From Mya arenaria (taxonomy: Eukaryota; Mollusca; Bivalvia; Myida; Myidae): DNA of 64,000 bases. The position numbers were made by a program, and so were the translations under genes. This document shows positions 10,921 through 24,400 of the stretch, piece by piece. Location: contig NC_069133.1 in the NCBI RefSeq assembly GCF_026914265.1, positions 45,357,417 through 45,421,416 of the forward strand, read 5' to 3'. Position 1 is the stretch's first letter. Every line of letters starts with the position of its first letter. The notes below the pieces were generated by a model. The model was given only the letters and a program-made list of their open reading frames with translations. It was not told where the DNA came from and did not search any database.

Positions 10921-12315
10921 TGTTTCTTTGTTGTCTTTCATATGCATTTAACATTCCGATGTATATGGACGACGGTTTACAATGTCAGAAATCTTTACAT
11001 TTAACTAAACTGCAAGACTTAGTAGATCGCGTAGTAATTTCATTTAAGCAGTGTAACTTAATGACTTGACTCTTGAGAATCTTAATTATTTATGCAATAA
11101 TGCACTTCACTGGCAATCAATTTAAATTTGTTATTACCAAACACACGTTAAAACACTAGAACTGATTACTGTTATTTAAAATTTTACAAACTACTTCTAC
11201 TTCGAGGATGTTTGTGATGGAAAATGGCCTCTTTTGTTTTTTCGATTAGGTCAAAGCTCAAGTTCACAGCAAATTTGTAGCTACTGTGCACGCAATAACA
11301 AACAAAATAGCCATGAAGTGGATGCCAACACTTGTCTGTTGTCACTTACCATAGCTCAACCATAATCAGAGCCAGAGTTCTTGGTCTTGCTTAACATGTG
11401 CGTATTGGTGCTGGCAACATGTGTACTGTTTCATTGAACTGTTTTTGAGTAATGACCAAGGATCAAGTCTTTGCTTGATGATGACACCAACAATAACACA
11501 AAGGCTATGATAATACCTTGACTTCTTCAAAATTGTCAAAAATGTAGAGACATAAGGAAGATTGGAAAATATTGGTACTGTTGTGACACAAACGTTAAAC
11601 AATAAGGCTTATACAGAAGGTTGCTGTGACCTTGACTTCGAATGCAGGGACACAGTCTTAAGGGCAATAGGTCCTCATACTTTAGTGGTCATTTTAGTTA
11701 AATAATTTTTAAATCTGACCATGAACGAGGAAGATGATGAACAAGTTGCACTGAAGGTAAACGTGCCACAGAATTGTCAACAATGTAGAGACATGAGGAA
11801 GATTTAAAAATATTGGTTTTGTTATGTGACACAAACTATAATCAGTAAGGCTTATATAGCAAAACATACTAAGTTCAAAAGGTCACTGTGACCTTGACCT
11901 AAAAGGAAGAGCACTGGTCTTATGTGCATCAAGTCCTTATGCTATGATGGTCCTTTCTGCCAAATAATTTTAAAATAAGACCATGAATGAAAAAGACATG
12001 GGCGTGTGACGACACACATGATTCCAATTTTTATCCCCACCTCCATTTTTAAGAGCAGGTGTATTATTATCATTTATCTACATATTAATGAAATTCTGTA
12101 TTATACTAGCCAGTGGACCTTTCTGTACCATTTTTTTACGGTCATTCTAAGTCTGGCATAAAAAAGTATTGAAATAATCATAAGTCTGCCGGTTAGGGAC
12201 TCGTTATCATCAAAAAACTTCTTTTTACTGATAATTCACATGAACCTTACTATCACAGAAATTATTCATGATGTAAATCACAAACATTCCAAATGTGTGC
12301 CATGACAACAATATG
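10921..12315. other. Convergent ADAM/PTCD3 spacer with dispersed repeats
   Basis: No exon-like ORF is seen. From about 11200 to 12000 there are 2-3 diverged copies of a ~240-260 bp repeat (AAAATATTGGTACTGTTGTG, ATAAGGCTTATA, GTCACTGTGACCTTGACCT, GACCATGAA). The rest is unremarkable AT-rich DNA. Confidence 0.55.
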
Positions 12316-12334
12316 TTTATTAATTATATTTATT
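12316..12334 (-). terminator. Candidate polyadenylation signals of PTCD3
   Basis: Two AATAAA hexamers on the minus strand (12334-12329 and 12321-12316), about 100 bases past the PTCD3 stop codon at 12432-12430. Motif and position only. Confidence 0.5.
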
Positions 12335-12429
12335 TTAATATCTAAATCACTTTTTAAACACATTCAGAAGTTCTCCACTCTTTGGAGAATGACTCCTGGA
12401 AGTGGTTAAAGTCCATACGATGATCACAG

Positions 12430-15400
12430 TTAATCTCGCAAAAAGATGTCTCTGAGGGCATCCCTGAAAAATATATGATATTATGACATACATAACTGCG
12501 TGCGGAACTCATCAAAAACGTAGTGTAAAATCAAATTTGCCAATTCATATTCTTTATCAGTTAGAATATCTTTTTCATGGATTTTCATTCAATGGTCAGT
12601 TTAAGAAATGATAATCGGACCAATAAAGCTAGTTTTGAAATAGACTCAGGAATATAAATTTGCATATTTGACTTTATGCTTCTTTATTGGATACTATAGA
12701 TTGAAAGCAGGCATATTATATGGGATTTCTCAGGAAAAATTTGTTCTACACTTAGTTAAATTCGGTATTTCTTTTTACAAATATTTTTTTTATCATAGTA
12801 CGCTACACTTAAGCTCCACACTTAATTGGATACCTTCATATTGTGATATCTTGTTGTATGCAGGGTGATTAAATGGCCCTTAGACTTGACTGGGACTAAA
12901 TATGACATTTGTAACTTTAACTACATTTTACTGTGACTATAACATACATTCTCTGTTTTGAGAGGAAGGCGGAGAGTTCATGCTCCCTGTCTGTGAGTAG
13001 CGTGTTCATATGTTTCTTAAACATGGCTCGACAGTTGGGCTCCATCTCACAGAGACACTGAAAAACATACAAACATGCTAATAGACAAATGTGACTTAAT
13101 AATGAGCAAACTACATAATCATTTATAAAGTTCACTGTGAAAACAGCAGCTTCTATAATTTGCTATGAATCACACTCGAATCAGATTCTAGAGTGAAACC
13201 CATACTGCTGTCAATTTTGAGAGGCCAAGAGTCCAAGAGAATGTTTCCCTTGTTTTGCACTTACCAACAGTCTAATAGGTGTGACTGTGAGAGGCTGACG
13301 ACTATTGCATCTTATAATATAATGAGCGGTGAATGCAGCAAGGTTCTAAGCATGAAACCCGAAACAAATATATCATTTTTCATGCCCAAGTGAAAAATTA
13401 AACGTAAGCTGCTATATGAGTACAGCCTACAAGCTACACTGACCATGAGGTTCTCATTGTCCTGATATTGGATAGTCTTGTCCAGTAGTTCCATGATAAC
13501 AGCCTCCCTGAAAAACAAGAAAATAATATATATCCCATTTACTTACAACGCATATTTTATGTTGATACGACAAACACAAAAAAACCTAGTCCATTGCTCT
13601 AGGAAGTAATTATGCATTAAAGCTTTTTTAGTAAGAGAATGTCATTTTAAGAATGTTCATGCTAAAATGCACTTGTTTTTGTACACTCAGACGCAAGTGT
13701 TCGCACATTGTACATCCAATAGTTTTTAATTTATATGCCCCTTATACAAAGTGTGCATATCCTCTTTAAAGAGTGCATACATGTAATTACTCTTTAACCT
13801 TATTGAAAAGAGGCTGACTAGGCTCTGTTAGTGTTACAATAGGAAAGAAATCATTCCCAAGAGTGGCTGAGAGCCTCTACATTGATTACCATCCTATCCA
13901 ACGATATTCAGAGCTGCTGAATTATCATGAGTATGAGTATGATTGCCGCTCTGCAATTTCATTGGGCGAAAATGTAAGTTGTATTCTAACCAAACTTACT
14001 TCAAGTCATATCCCCAGAAGGCCCGTTGAGCAGTGTACCACTGTACTACGTCCCTGAAGTATAAAACATAGCACAATGTTAGGTGACATTTCCTAGAGCG
14101 ATTCCATTTAAACACATAACCCATGGAGTGAAGGCACTTTTAAATTGTGCCACTCCCCTACAGAAGCAAATTCACCCTTTTGGAGGTCCAAATTAATGAA
14201 AAAAGACACCCATATATATATTTTATTAAAAATAATTGCCTTCCCCCTGGGGGTTATATGTTTTACTGGAATAGCCCTTACCTTTATGGAGTAAAAGATT
14301 GAGTTTTAAATAGTAAACACGTTTCAAGCCCAAGAACAAAATTTTGGAATTTCACTGTTTGAATTTATCATGTGATAATCCAACAAATTCCATATAATGT
14401 ATAATACATAGGGAATATTATTTAAGTTGTTTGATCTGTGAAGTTGTAAAACATTTACAGCGTTACCAGGGTAAGCAGATAATACAATTAAAATTTATAC
14501 ACTGATCTATTAAACTAGAAATTGGTTTTAATGTAAACATAACATACCATTAACTACAATGGAGTGAACATTTTCAAAACAATCATGACCTCACAATGGG
14601 TTTTTCCACTAATTCTTATATGCCAACTATCGGCACAACTTTTCCATTTACGTTTATAGTAAGCTTAAAAGAAAAAGCAATTATTTGGTGAAGTAAACTT
14701 TATAGATCTTGAGCCAAAACCAACCAATATCCTCTATTCATACCATGCTTTCTGTAGATTTTTATTGTTGAGGAAAATCTTGATTATATGGCTTGTTTTG
14801 ATGTCATCGTCCATTCTCCTGGAAAAAATATATGTAAATGTAAACATATACAAATCTGTTTAAGTAATTAGGTAATAAATTACTCATTTTTTTTTCTCCA
14901 CATAACAGCCTAGCATGGTTCACAATTTTAGAATTTTTACTCTTTTAGAATCATATTTGAAAAAATACATGTTTAAAATATCATAAGGAAAAACATTCAA
15001 TTTAATGAATCTAAGTCACTATGCTGATGAAACTAATATGTGCATTACAACCTTGTTCTTTACATGGAATAATGGCTAAAATTCAGTGCACTCAAATATA
15101 TAAAGTGAAGTCAACTAGAAATGTTTGTAAAACTTTATGCCCCCAGAGCCCTGGCTTCTTCAAAAACAAGTGCAAGATTGACATTTTGTTTTCTTACATG
15201 ACTGTTTCATCTCTGAATATGTGTTCATGTTCTGTCAAATTGCATTAGGGACCATATACATGTGTTTCTAGATGAACCACAAAAACAATTGTAACAATAC
15301 TCCTCTTTTACAAGTGAATGTTATACATCGACTCTGTAGGTATGAATAAACACTGTTCCCAAACAGTACCAGACCGTTATGCAAATACACCCTAGTTCAA

Positions 15401-18400
15401 CATTTATGGGGCGGCGAATAAAAAAGAGGGGGCGAGAGGGGATGAAAATCTAGCAATAAATTTATAGTTGCCCAAAGGGAAACATAGTGCTGCAGTGTCA
15501 TTATCTTAGTTGAAGCTTGTTTCTAATTATTAGGGACAAACTTTTCTAAAAAAGTCGGCTATGGCCTTATACTTGGATCTACCGATTCGTAAAAAAATCA
15601 AAATCTGGGTCATCTATTGGTAAAGGGTAGGCCAATGGAGAATTTTCATTGTTTGAGGTCAAACAGTTCTCGAGGTATTGTGTAGATTTCTAAAATCATT
15701 GGCCGAGACATTGAGCTACTGACCTCATAAACAATGGTCATATACTGGTGAAGGACAACCTATCATTTGAGTTTCAAGGTCATATATCAAACAATTTTCA
15801 ATGTATTATGGGCACAAAGATTTCATAAAACTGTAGGCCATGACCTTGACCTTTGAATTTCTGCAGACAAACCATGGTCTACAGACCGAGTGACTGACCG
15901 TCAAACTAGTTAGCGACCTACAGATAATTGTAAACCTACATCCCTCATCTTGTTTGATAAATAATTTTGTATTTACTCAGTCATCATTGGTTCCCTCATC
16001 TTCCTCACTTGATGGAGTTCGTCTGCTATCTTTTCAAACTCCTGTTTGAACTGAAAATATATTAAATTATGGACATTTTTACATCAGTCATAACTGGCAA
16101 ACATTACATATCATATCATCATTCATGGATCATAGTAAGTCAAGGCTCTGCTATTTACCCTGATAGCTTGGCAATTTTTAAAACCAACATGTAAATACAG
16201 TACAATTTTTATGCAAGACATCAAGATGCAACTGGATAGGTTTAAGTTTGAATATATCTTTTGTCATAATTTGAATGAGGGTAAACACAAATTACCCCCC
16301 ACCATCCTAATGACAGCCAATTGGTTGTTTCCTTGCCTTAAATAATGGCTGCACTATGGCTTAATGTGTGTAATCACCTGGAATGATTCGGCTATTTCAG
16401 TAATAAAAAGGAGTATTGTACCCTGTGTTTCTTATCGTTAAAATTTCTGACAGGTAAGCTTGATTTTTTTAGCGCAGTGCGTTCCCTTGACAAATAGGAA
16501 TAACCACTGCCTCTGACCAGTGGCCAGTCTAAATGAGAAGGCAGTGCATAGTTTTGTAAATTATTCATCTGGCTAACATTTCTTTTATAAAAACATGTTT
16601 TTTCAATTGAAAATAATAAACATGTATTACTATAGACGCAGCCTTTGCTCGTTGTCAAATTAATACTCTTTTAAGCCTGGTAAGTTTTCACACCAAAATG
16701 CAAATATTGAATCTGTAAAGCCTCTTATCATGTCTGTATACTATAATAATTATATTCATGTAATATTTTAATTCAAACTTCTTTTTAAACTCAAATCATT
16801 TATCCCTCAATATTTAACTTAAAAATTCCCTTATAAATACACAATGACAACAGTGTATTACCAGGACAAGGTATTTTGGTCACTATTTATGGTTTTCTAG
16901 AGCTGTTACAGGAATGATAAGTACACACAGAAGCCACCTGGACACAGGTATTGTAAACATTTCTTTGAAAATGGGCAATAACCCAAGGTGATCACTAATG
17001 TGACAAAAAGAAACAATAACATGGTCTTAAAGTGACACTCGTATTTGAAATCAATACATACACATGTCTAACAAACATACATTTTGGGTGATTAACCTAT
17101 AACTACTTAATTAATAATGCATTTATGGAAAATATTAATTACTGATAACAAGATTGGAACTGTATATTGACCTGTATTCAATAGCTGAAAACGTACAAAT
17201 ATTAAATGACAGGTGGGTCCTAAAAGATTTACAGTGATCAACTTTCGTCTCATAAGGTAGAAATACTGTGTTTTCTGCACCTTTCTTTCAAATTAAACAC
17301 AGTATCCTTCATAAGAATCATTGTATATTGGATATGTATTCATCCTTTTGTGTAAATGAAAACAATTGTATTAATTGTGATACTTCTTCGTTGGGAGTAA
17401 GAGTGCATCTGTAAAAAACATGCAATAAAAAGTACATAGTTTACCTTTTGTTCTAAACCTTCCTGTGCCATCATCTCCAGCAACTGCCAACGAACGAAGG
17501 TCATTCTAAAGCCAATCGATGACATATCTGAAATATATAAGAAGTACAGGTATGTGTCAGTGTCTATAAACAAGAATAACAAATCTTAATGTTACAAAAT
17601 TAATGATGTTGTTGTGTTTTTAAACCATTGGAAACATATCGAAGGGTGAAAAAATCTAAGTCAAGTTGCTTTGGATACGCATACGAGGCCCCTGATTCTA
17701 GAAGTTCTGACTGAACTGATTCCATATATATTACAAAATTTCAGTAGGATTTCTGATTGAAAGTGAACTTTTCATACTCTCTCTTTTTAAAACTTAATGA
17801 CTGAAACCACTTACCGGAGTAGATGATGGGAATCCACTGGTAAGCATCGTATTGGTATATAGCATCATACAGAGTATATCGTAAACTATTACTCGGAGAA
17901 CTCAATTTCTGAAAGAAAAAACAACAACATTTTTTTGTTAATCAAAAGTAGACAAATATTTTATATTGATACTTTTATGAAGTGACCCCAAGAAATATGG
18001 TCATCCATGGAGTACAGAATAACATATTTTGGGATTTTCATTGTGTTCAGATTTATGATTGGTCATTATAATAAAAGTATCTTACCCCATGTCTTATACA
18101 TTTCGTGTAATATTCCATTACAACATCTAGTGGTTTGTTCTTTAGCAGAAGGAACATGAATTGTTCACTGAAAATAAACATAATTCAAAATTTTACTTTT
18201 TTAATTTATATAAGTTTTTATAATCAAACAAACACATTCAATTACTTTTTAATAATGGCTTATAAATGGCATATACAATCAATATATTCATTATACATGA
18301 CAGCTCAAGCTCCAAGTAAATGATCAGAAATTTAACCAATTCTAACACAGTGACAGAATGACTTATATTACGTAATGTGCCACTTTCACAAAGATTTCCA

Positions 18401-21400
18401 GGAATGACCAAATACTAACAGATTTAAGAGAAACACAGAAATTATCGAATGTCTCTGACTCTTATTAAGGTTTTGCGCCCAACACCCAACCCCAATAAGG
18501 CAAAACAAAGAAATTCTATAGGGGGAGTTTCCTTTTTTTATTTCAATAATCTTTAAACAACTATTAAAGGGTCCGGAACAATCCAATTTAAAAGTGCCGT
18601 TCTGGATTGGATTGTATATATAATTATAGTATAATTTGATTCAATGTCACAATGGTTTTTCATAAACCTAAAGGGTTGCAAATTTAATACCTGGTACAAT
18701 TTTAACTGTAACAAGAGCACAGTGGATCCAACACAGTAGCTCATCAATCATATTACAGCCAAAAAAGGGGCATAACTCAACAGTTCTTAAAGCCAGAGTT
18801 ATGGCCCTTGCTACACAAGTCTGCAATGGTTCAGGAAACATGTTTAAATATCTTCAACAACTTTTGAATTCTCACCAAAGTTCAAGTTTTTGCACAATGA
18901 TGATGCTGGCATTGACCACAACGACACCAGGGCTATGACTAGACAAACAGCAGACAAGCTTACAGAATGAGAGCAAAGAAGAGAACCTTGTTACATATTT
19001 TTTTTTATAGAATAAAACATATTAATAGTGAAACATACTAGAAGGCATTTTCCATTTGCAGGTCAGTTATCACGTAACGAGCTCCCATACTCTCCTTCAG
19101 GTCGAAGACCTTAATGGCCACGGTAACTTCATTGAACCGGTGCAACTATATAAACAAAGAAATGAGTTAATATACTTATATATGGGACAGCTCATCTTGG
19201 GCATATTATACTATTAAGAATATTTACTACACTGAACATAATTATGCAGTTTATAGTCTCCCCTCCACCGTTTCTTTAAAACCTTTCAAATGATGCAGAA
19301 ATCCACAAATGAGCATAATTGTGGAAATGTCATTCCTTTCAGTTTACATGATTTCTAAGGCTCTGCTCTTTCTCTATTGGTTGATTTGTTCTATTTTTAA
19401 CATTAACACCTTTCAAAATAAACCCAACCTTAAAGAATTATATACATATCCGAAAAGACACAAAGCAGTAAAAAAATAGTAATTGAATTACTTACAAATG
19501 ACATGGCTTTTGTGAAGAAGTTTTCTGCAAATAAAAGACATAAATCAATTTCAGTTTTAATGTTTCAATTGCGCTGCAGTCTCACAAAACAAAGTCAAAA
19601 TCTTAATGAAAGGACAAGCCTTCCATGTCAGAGGTTGCGGGTTTGATCACCACGGGAGGATCGTTTTCTTGAATTCTCATCAAGGACACAGTACTGGTTT
19701 CTTCACAAGAAAAATACTCAAGAGTAATACATACCTCCCATCATCGGTTTTCACAATAATTTTTTTGTATAAATCAAATTAATCTAAACAAAGTTGGCTC
19801 AAACTTCCAGGGATCGGCGAAAATACAGGAATGCTTACCTTCAGTATAAACATATCAGTCCTTAACATCCAATACGAGCCAATGAGGAAATCGAACCAAG
19901 CTGTAATGCTTATCTTGAGTATAAAGTAATCGATCCTTTATATCAAGTTTGAGCCAACAAGAAAATTTAGCCAAGCAAGTTCCAGCCAACAAGGGTCAAC
20001 TGTACATTAGATGGGAAACATCTTGTGTATTTTAATTGTTGAAGTACATCGACCTTGGAATAATCATCAACATTATTATGAGTGGTGTGGGAATGTCTAT
20101 GGATATACATGTCTGCCTCTCACACAATTGTTTTTTGCAATTGGAGCCCCAAATGCAAGCAACTCTTCATTGCCTTTCATAATGGATATCAGACGTTTTA
20201 TACTCAGGAAATGCGCATGACTGTAACAGCTGGAATACAAGCGTGTAAACTCATAATCAATGTTACCTCCAAAGTGATTCAACACCCGATCCTCTTTACG
20301 TTGTTCACTTAGTTGGTCAACGATCTCACTGATGTCTGTCACAAGGTCGACTTTTTTCCCTCCTGTAATAAGAATACAAGCAGATGCTAGCATACTTGGA
20401 TTTGGAAACTTGCTGTCCTGTGTTCATTGACACAAGAACAAATGTGAACAATCCTCAAAGAAGAATAAATCTGAATCATAAATAAGATACCGTATCATAC
20501 TAGGTAAAGAATGCTAGCATAGATAGGACGCAGCGGGGGGAAAACGTGAAAAAAAACAGTGTAAAAAAACCCTTCGTATAAAAGATAGGATGCAGTGGGA
20601 AAATGTCAAAATCGGAGCTGAAAAATTTAGGTTGGTAAGGTACTATAATTTCTTCTGTTTTGAAGAGAAATCAAGACAAACATACATAGATTGCACACAA
20701 ACCTAGCGTAGGATTCTGCCATTTATCTGTCTCTGGATCCTTTATGGTGAGTGTGTCAAATATCAACGACCATGTCTCAAGTGTTGGCCCTGAAAACACA
20801 CACATGTGAGTGAGACAGGCAGATGAGGTCCTTTGAATCTTGTTACTATCCGATTAAAGTTTTAATTCTGTAAAAATTATCACATTCACTATTAGGTCTG
20901 TTGAATTAATTGGTTGGAGTTTATTTTAAGCCTTCACAATCCTATCAAAACTGACTGGACCTGGGGGTTTTAAAGATGGACACTCTCTACTGAAAAGCTT
21001 AGGGCACTACTCAAAAGCATTGCATTCAATGCAGACACTACAGACAGTAGATATATTTTACTAACTTGTCAAAGGTTTGAATTAATAAATTGGATAATGC
21101 AACAACATCTATAGCCTGTCAAACATCAATAATATTGACTGACTCCATCATCTTTTTGGCTTAACCTTTTTTGTATCATGTATAACTAACTACTGAAGAT
21201 GTTGCCTTTCAACGGATCAATTAAATGTTTGAAGCTGCAGTTGCGGCTATACAAACTGATGGTCTTTACATCTAAAATAGCATTTTGTTCTTGCTTTGTA
21301 AAACTGATAGCATGTTTTACTTAGTTTTTTTGCTTATAAAAGTATTTACTTTTAAAACCTAATAAGAATACACTTCTGACTAAATAAATACAAGCAAAAT

Positions 21401-24400
21401 CCAAGTAGTTTCCAAATACTTGAAAGTTATAGAAAACATACGTATTTCCAGTTTCTTCATCTCAGCGATCACGCCAGGCAAGTGATTCATGAGGGGATCT
21501 GTCTCTCCACGTTTTACCAGCACTGTCTTCATAACTCTGAACACTGAGTGGAAAGTGTCCAGGTTCGGGCACAATCCTGCACCATTCATCTCAGTCAGCA
21601 TGTCCTAGACATGGTAGAACTGAATCATGATTATTTTATAAACTTAACTTTCCATATAAATTATATAGAATAATTTTTAATTAAAACTTATATATTGTAT
21701 GTAAGTGTTTCTTCCAAGATTGACAATGGACATAGTGTTTAATTCCCACCTTTAAGCGAATGGTGACGGGGCCTCTTTGATTTGTCTGGCAAAAAGGGGA
21801 AATTACTAACAATTTATATGTTTAAAAAAAATTAAAATGGATATTTTTAACTTGGGCCTGGAAACAAATATACTTTTTCAGGAGGGAAATGGGTCCAAAA
21901 ATGGGGTGAAAAAACACAAAGGGGTATAGTATTTTTTTTCTAAAAAAAGGGTACAACAGTAAGGCGCCATTCATAATTAAGTCCTAAAAGGACACCCAGG
22001 CCATCTATGTCATCTTCTACAGGCTTATATGACAAATTTAAGTAATGCATAGGGCTTCCTAAACTGAGTATTTCAGTCTTCGAAATAGGACTTAAAGATG
22101 AACAAGGCCAAATTCTTACACTAGTGCTTGACATTCAAACTTTTAACATTGAGCCTTGCTATATAATATTTAGATTTCAAGTTAGCCCAGAAAGCAGGGA
22201 CATATCAAGCTTTGGGGAGTTGGAGCCAATCGAGAATGCTTACATTCAGTATAATGAAATCGGCCCTTTTCATCCCATTCGAGCCAACAGGGTTCTACTG
22301 TATAATTAATTCAGTAGTAAAAGATTACCCACAACAAGCCTATAATGATGACATCAAGGCAATAAAAAATGCTATTCTGTTGATCTATGATAAGCCGATA
22401 AGAAAGATTTATAGTCTGTAAAAGCACATCTCTTTCAAGTGTCATTATCAAAGGATTTTCTTGCATTTGAAGAACATTCTAATTATATTTTTTTAGTTTA
22501 AATTTTATTTGTTTTGCAACAATTCTGATGGCAGTTATATTAACTTATTCTAAGGCACTGTCATTGGCATAATGTTGAGCAAGAGTGTGGACTTGTGTTG
22601 TTGGGGAAATCGGAGAACTTTAATAATATAATAATGTCCGGTTTGCTGACCACCAACCAAACATGTGGTTGTACGGTAAGCGCAGTGGTAAGTGCATTCG
22701 CTTCTCACCAAGGCGACCCAGGTTTGATTCTTGGCCTGGGCACATGTGAGACATTCTACTTGCATGACACAGTACCTGTATTTTTTCAAACTTTCTGTTC
22801 TTCATCAGCTGAAAGTCCCTCCTCATACTACCAATGAGGGCATTGTATGTGGCCAGCTCAGCTAAGTGAAGATAAAATAATTATATATATAATATACATG
22901 ATGTTATGTTTATTTTTTAAAGGGATTAGACACCAGATGGTCCCTAAATCGACAAATACAATATTTCCTTACTGATGCATCACATCAGTTTCGACACAGG
23001 TATCTTCTGCAGTTTTTTCACATTTTTCCAATTCAAAATAAATTTAGTGTGATATCATATTCGCTGATAGTCAACAGTATTTCCTCAAAACAAGTCTAGA
23101 ATTATCATTTTGTATATTGCAGATAATACATCACTTTTCATTATTAAAAGAATATTTTGTCGCTGTCTCAGTTGAGTTTTTCTGTTGAATAATAGCACAT
23201 AATGTTCTCCCAGTTTCTAGTGTGTATATGTGAAAGTCACATGATATAGATACAGATGCTATTTTTAGATTTACTGGGATTTATGTGGTTAACAAACCCA
23301 GTAATTATTCAAAATGGAAAAATGTGAAAACACGGCAGAAGATACATGTGTGGCAAGCGATGTGATACATCAGTAAGTAAGATTTAATGCTTTATACACA
23401 ACAATATCAAATTTATTGAAGTTTTTGACAATTTCCTTTTTATCTTGCAAGGTTATCATCTGGTGTCTAGTCCCTTTATTTTATTCATTTCTGGTCAATT
23501 AATTCTTAAATGTCCAAATGTAGTTGAATTAGGTTTACTGAATCAGTGCACAGTTAAGAAAAAATAAAACCGTCATTTGGAACAAACAGGGCTTTTGCTG
23601 AAATAATCTAAATTATACAACAAACAGCTTAGATAGGATATATTTTTTAATTTTCAAAAGGTAAAATGTGAAAGGATTTTTCATGGCTACATTCGACAGT
23701 ATTCTTTGTATAAGGCTCATGTAATACACATTTAATGAGATTATTTGTTCCTGCTGATATTATTTTATATGCATATAAATACCAGGGAATTCCTCTATTT
23801 TCATTTCTTCCCACAACGTCCAGCACCTTGTGTTGTCAAACTGAAATATGGTAAAATTGCATTCATTTATGGAGATGGAAAAAATTGTATTCAGTTCTGG
23901 CTTGGGGAAACATTGTATTCAGTTATGGCCAGGCAAAACATTGTATTAAGTTATGGCCCGGGCAAACATTGTATTCATTTACGGCCAGGCAAAACATTGT
24001 ATTCAGTTATGGCCTGGGGAAACATTGTATTCAGTTATGGCCTGTGAAAACATTGTATTCAGTTATGGCCAGGGAAAACATTGTATTCAGTTATGGCCTG
24101 GGAAAACATTGTATTCAGTTATGGCCTGGGAAAACATTGTATTCAGTTATGGCCAGGCAAAACATTGTATTAAGTTATGGCCAGGCAAAAAATTGTATTC
24201 AGTTATGGCCAGGCAAAACATTGTATTCAGTTATGGCTGGGGAAAACATTGTATTCAGTTATGGCTGGGGAACACATTGTATTCAGTTATGGTCTGGGAA
24301 AACATTGTATTCAGTTATGGCCAGGCAAAACATTGTATTAAGTTATGGCCCGGGAAAACATTGTATTCAGTTATGGCCAGGCAAAACATTGTATTAAGTT

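Noticed and set aside
15961..15976. Early stop in PTCD3 exon 17 (GAG TAA)
   Set aside because: The GTAAAT is a splice donor; splicing GA onto G of the next exon keeps frame and continues into the conserved KAW block.
22667..22755. Possible genuine tRNA gene
   Set aside because: A- and B-box-like motifs are present but no convincing acceptor stem or anticodon arm; the same head is joined to a SINE body at 30536-30780.
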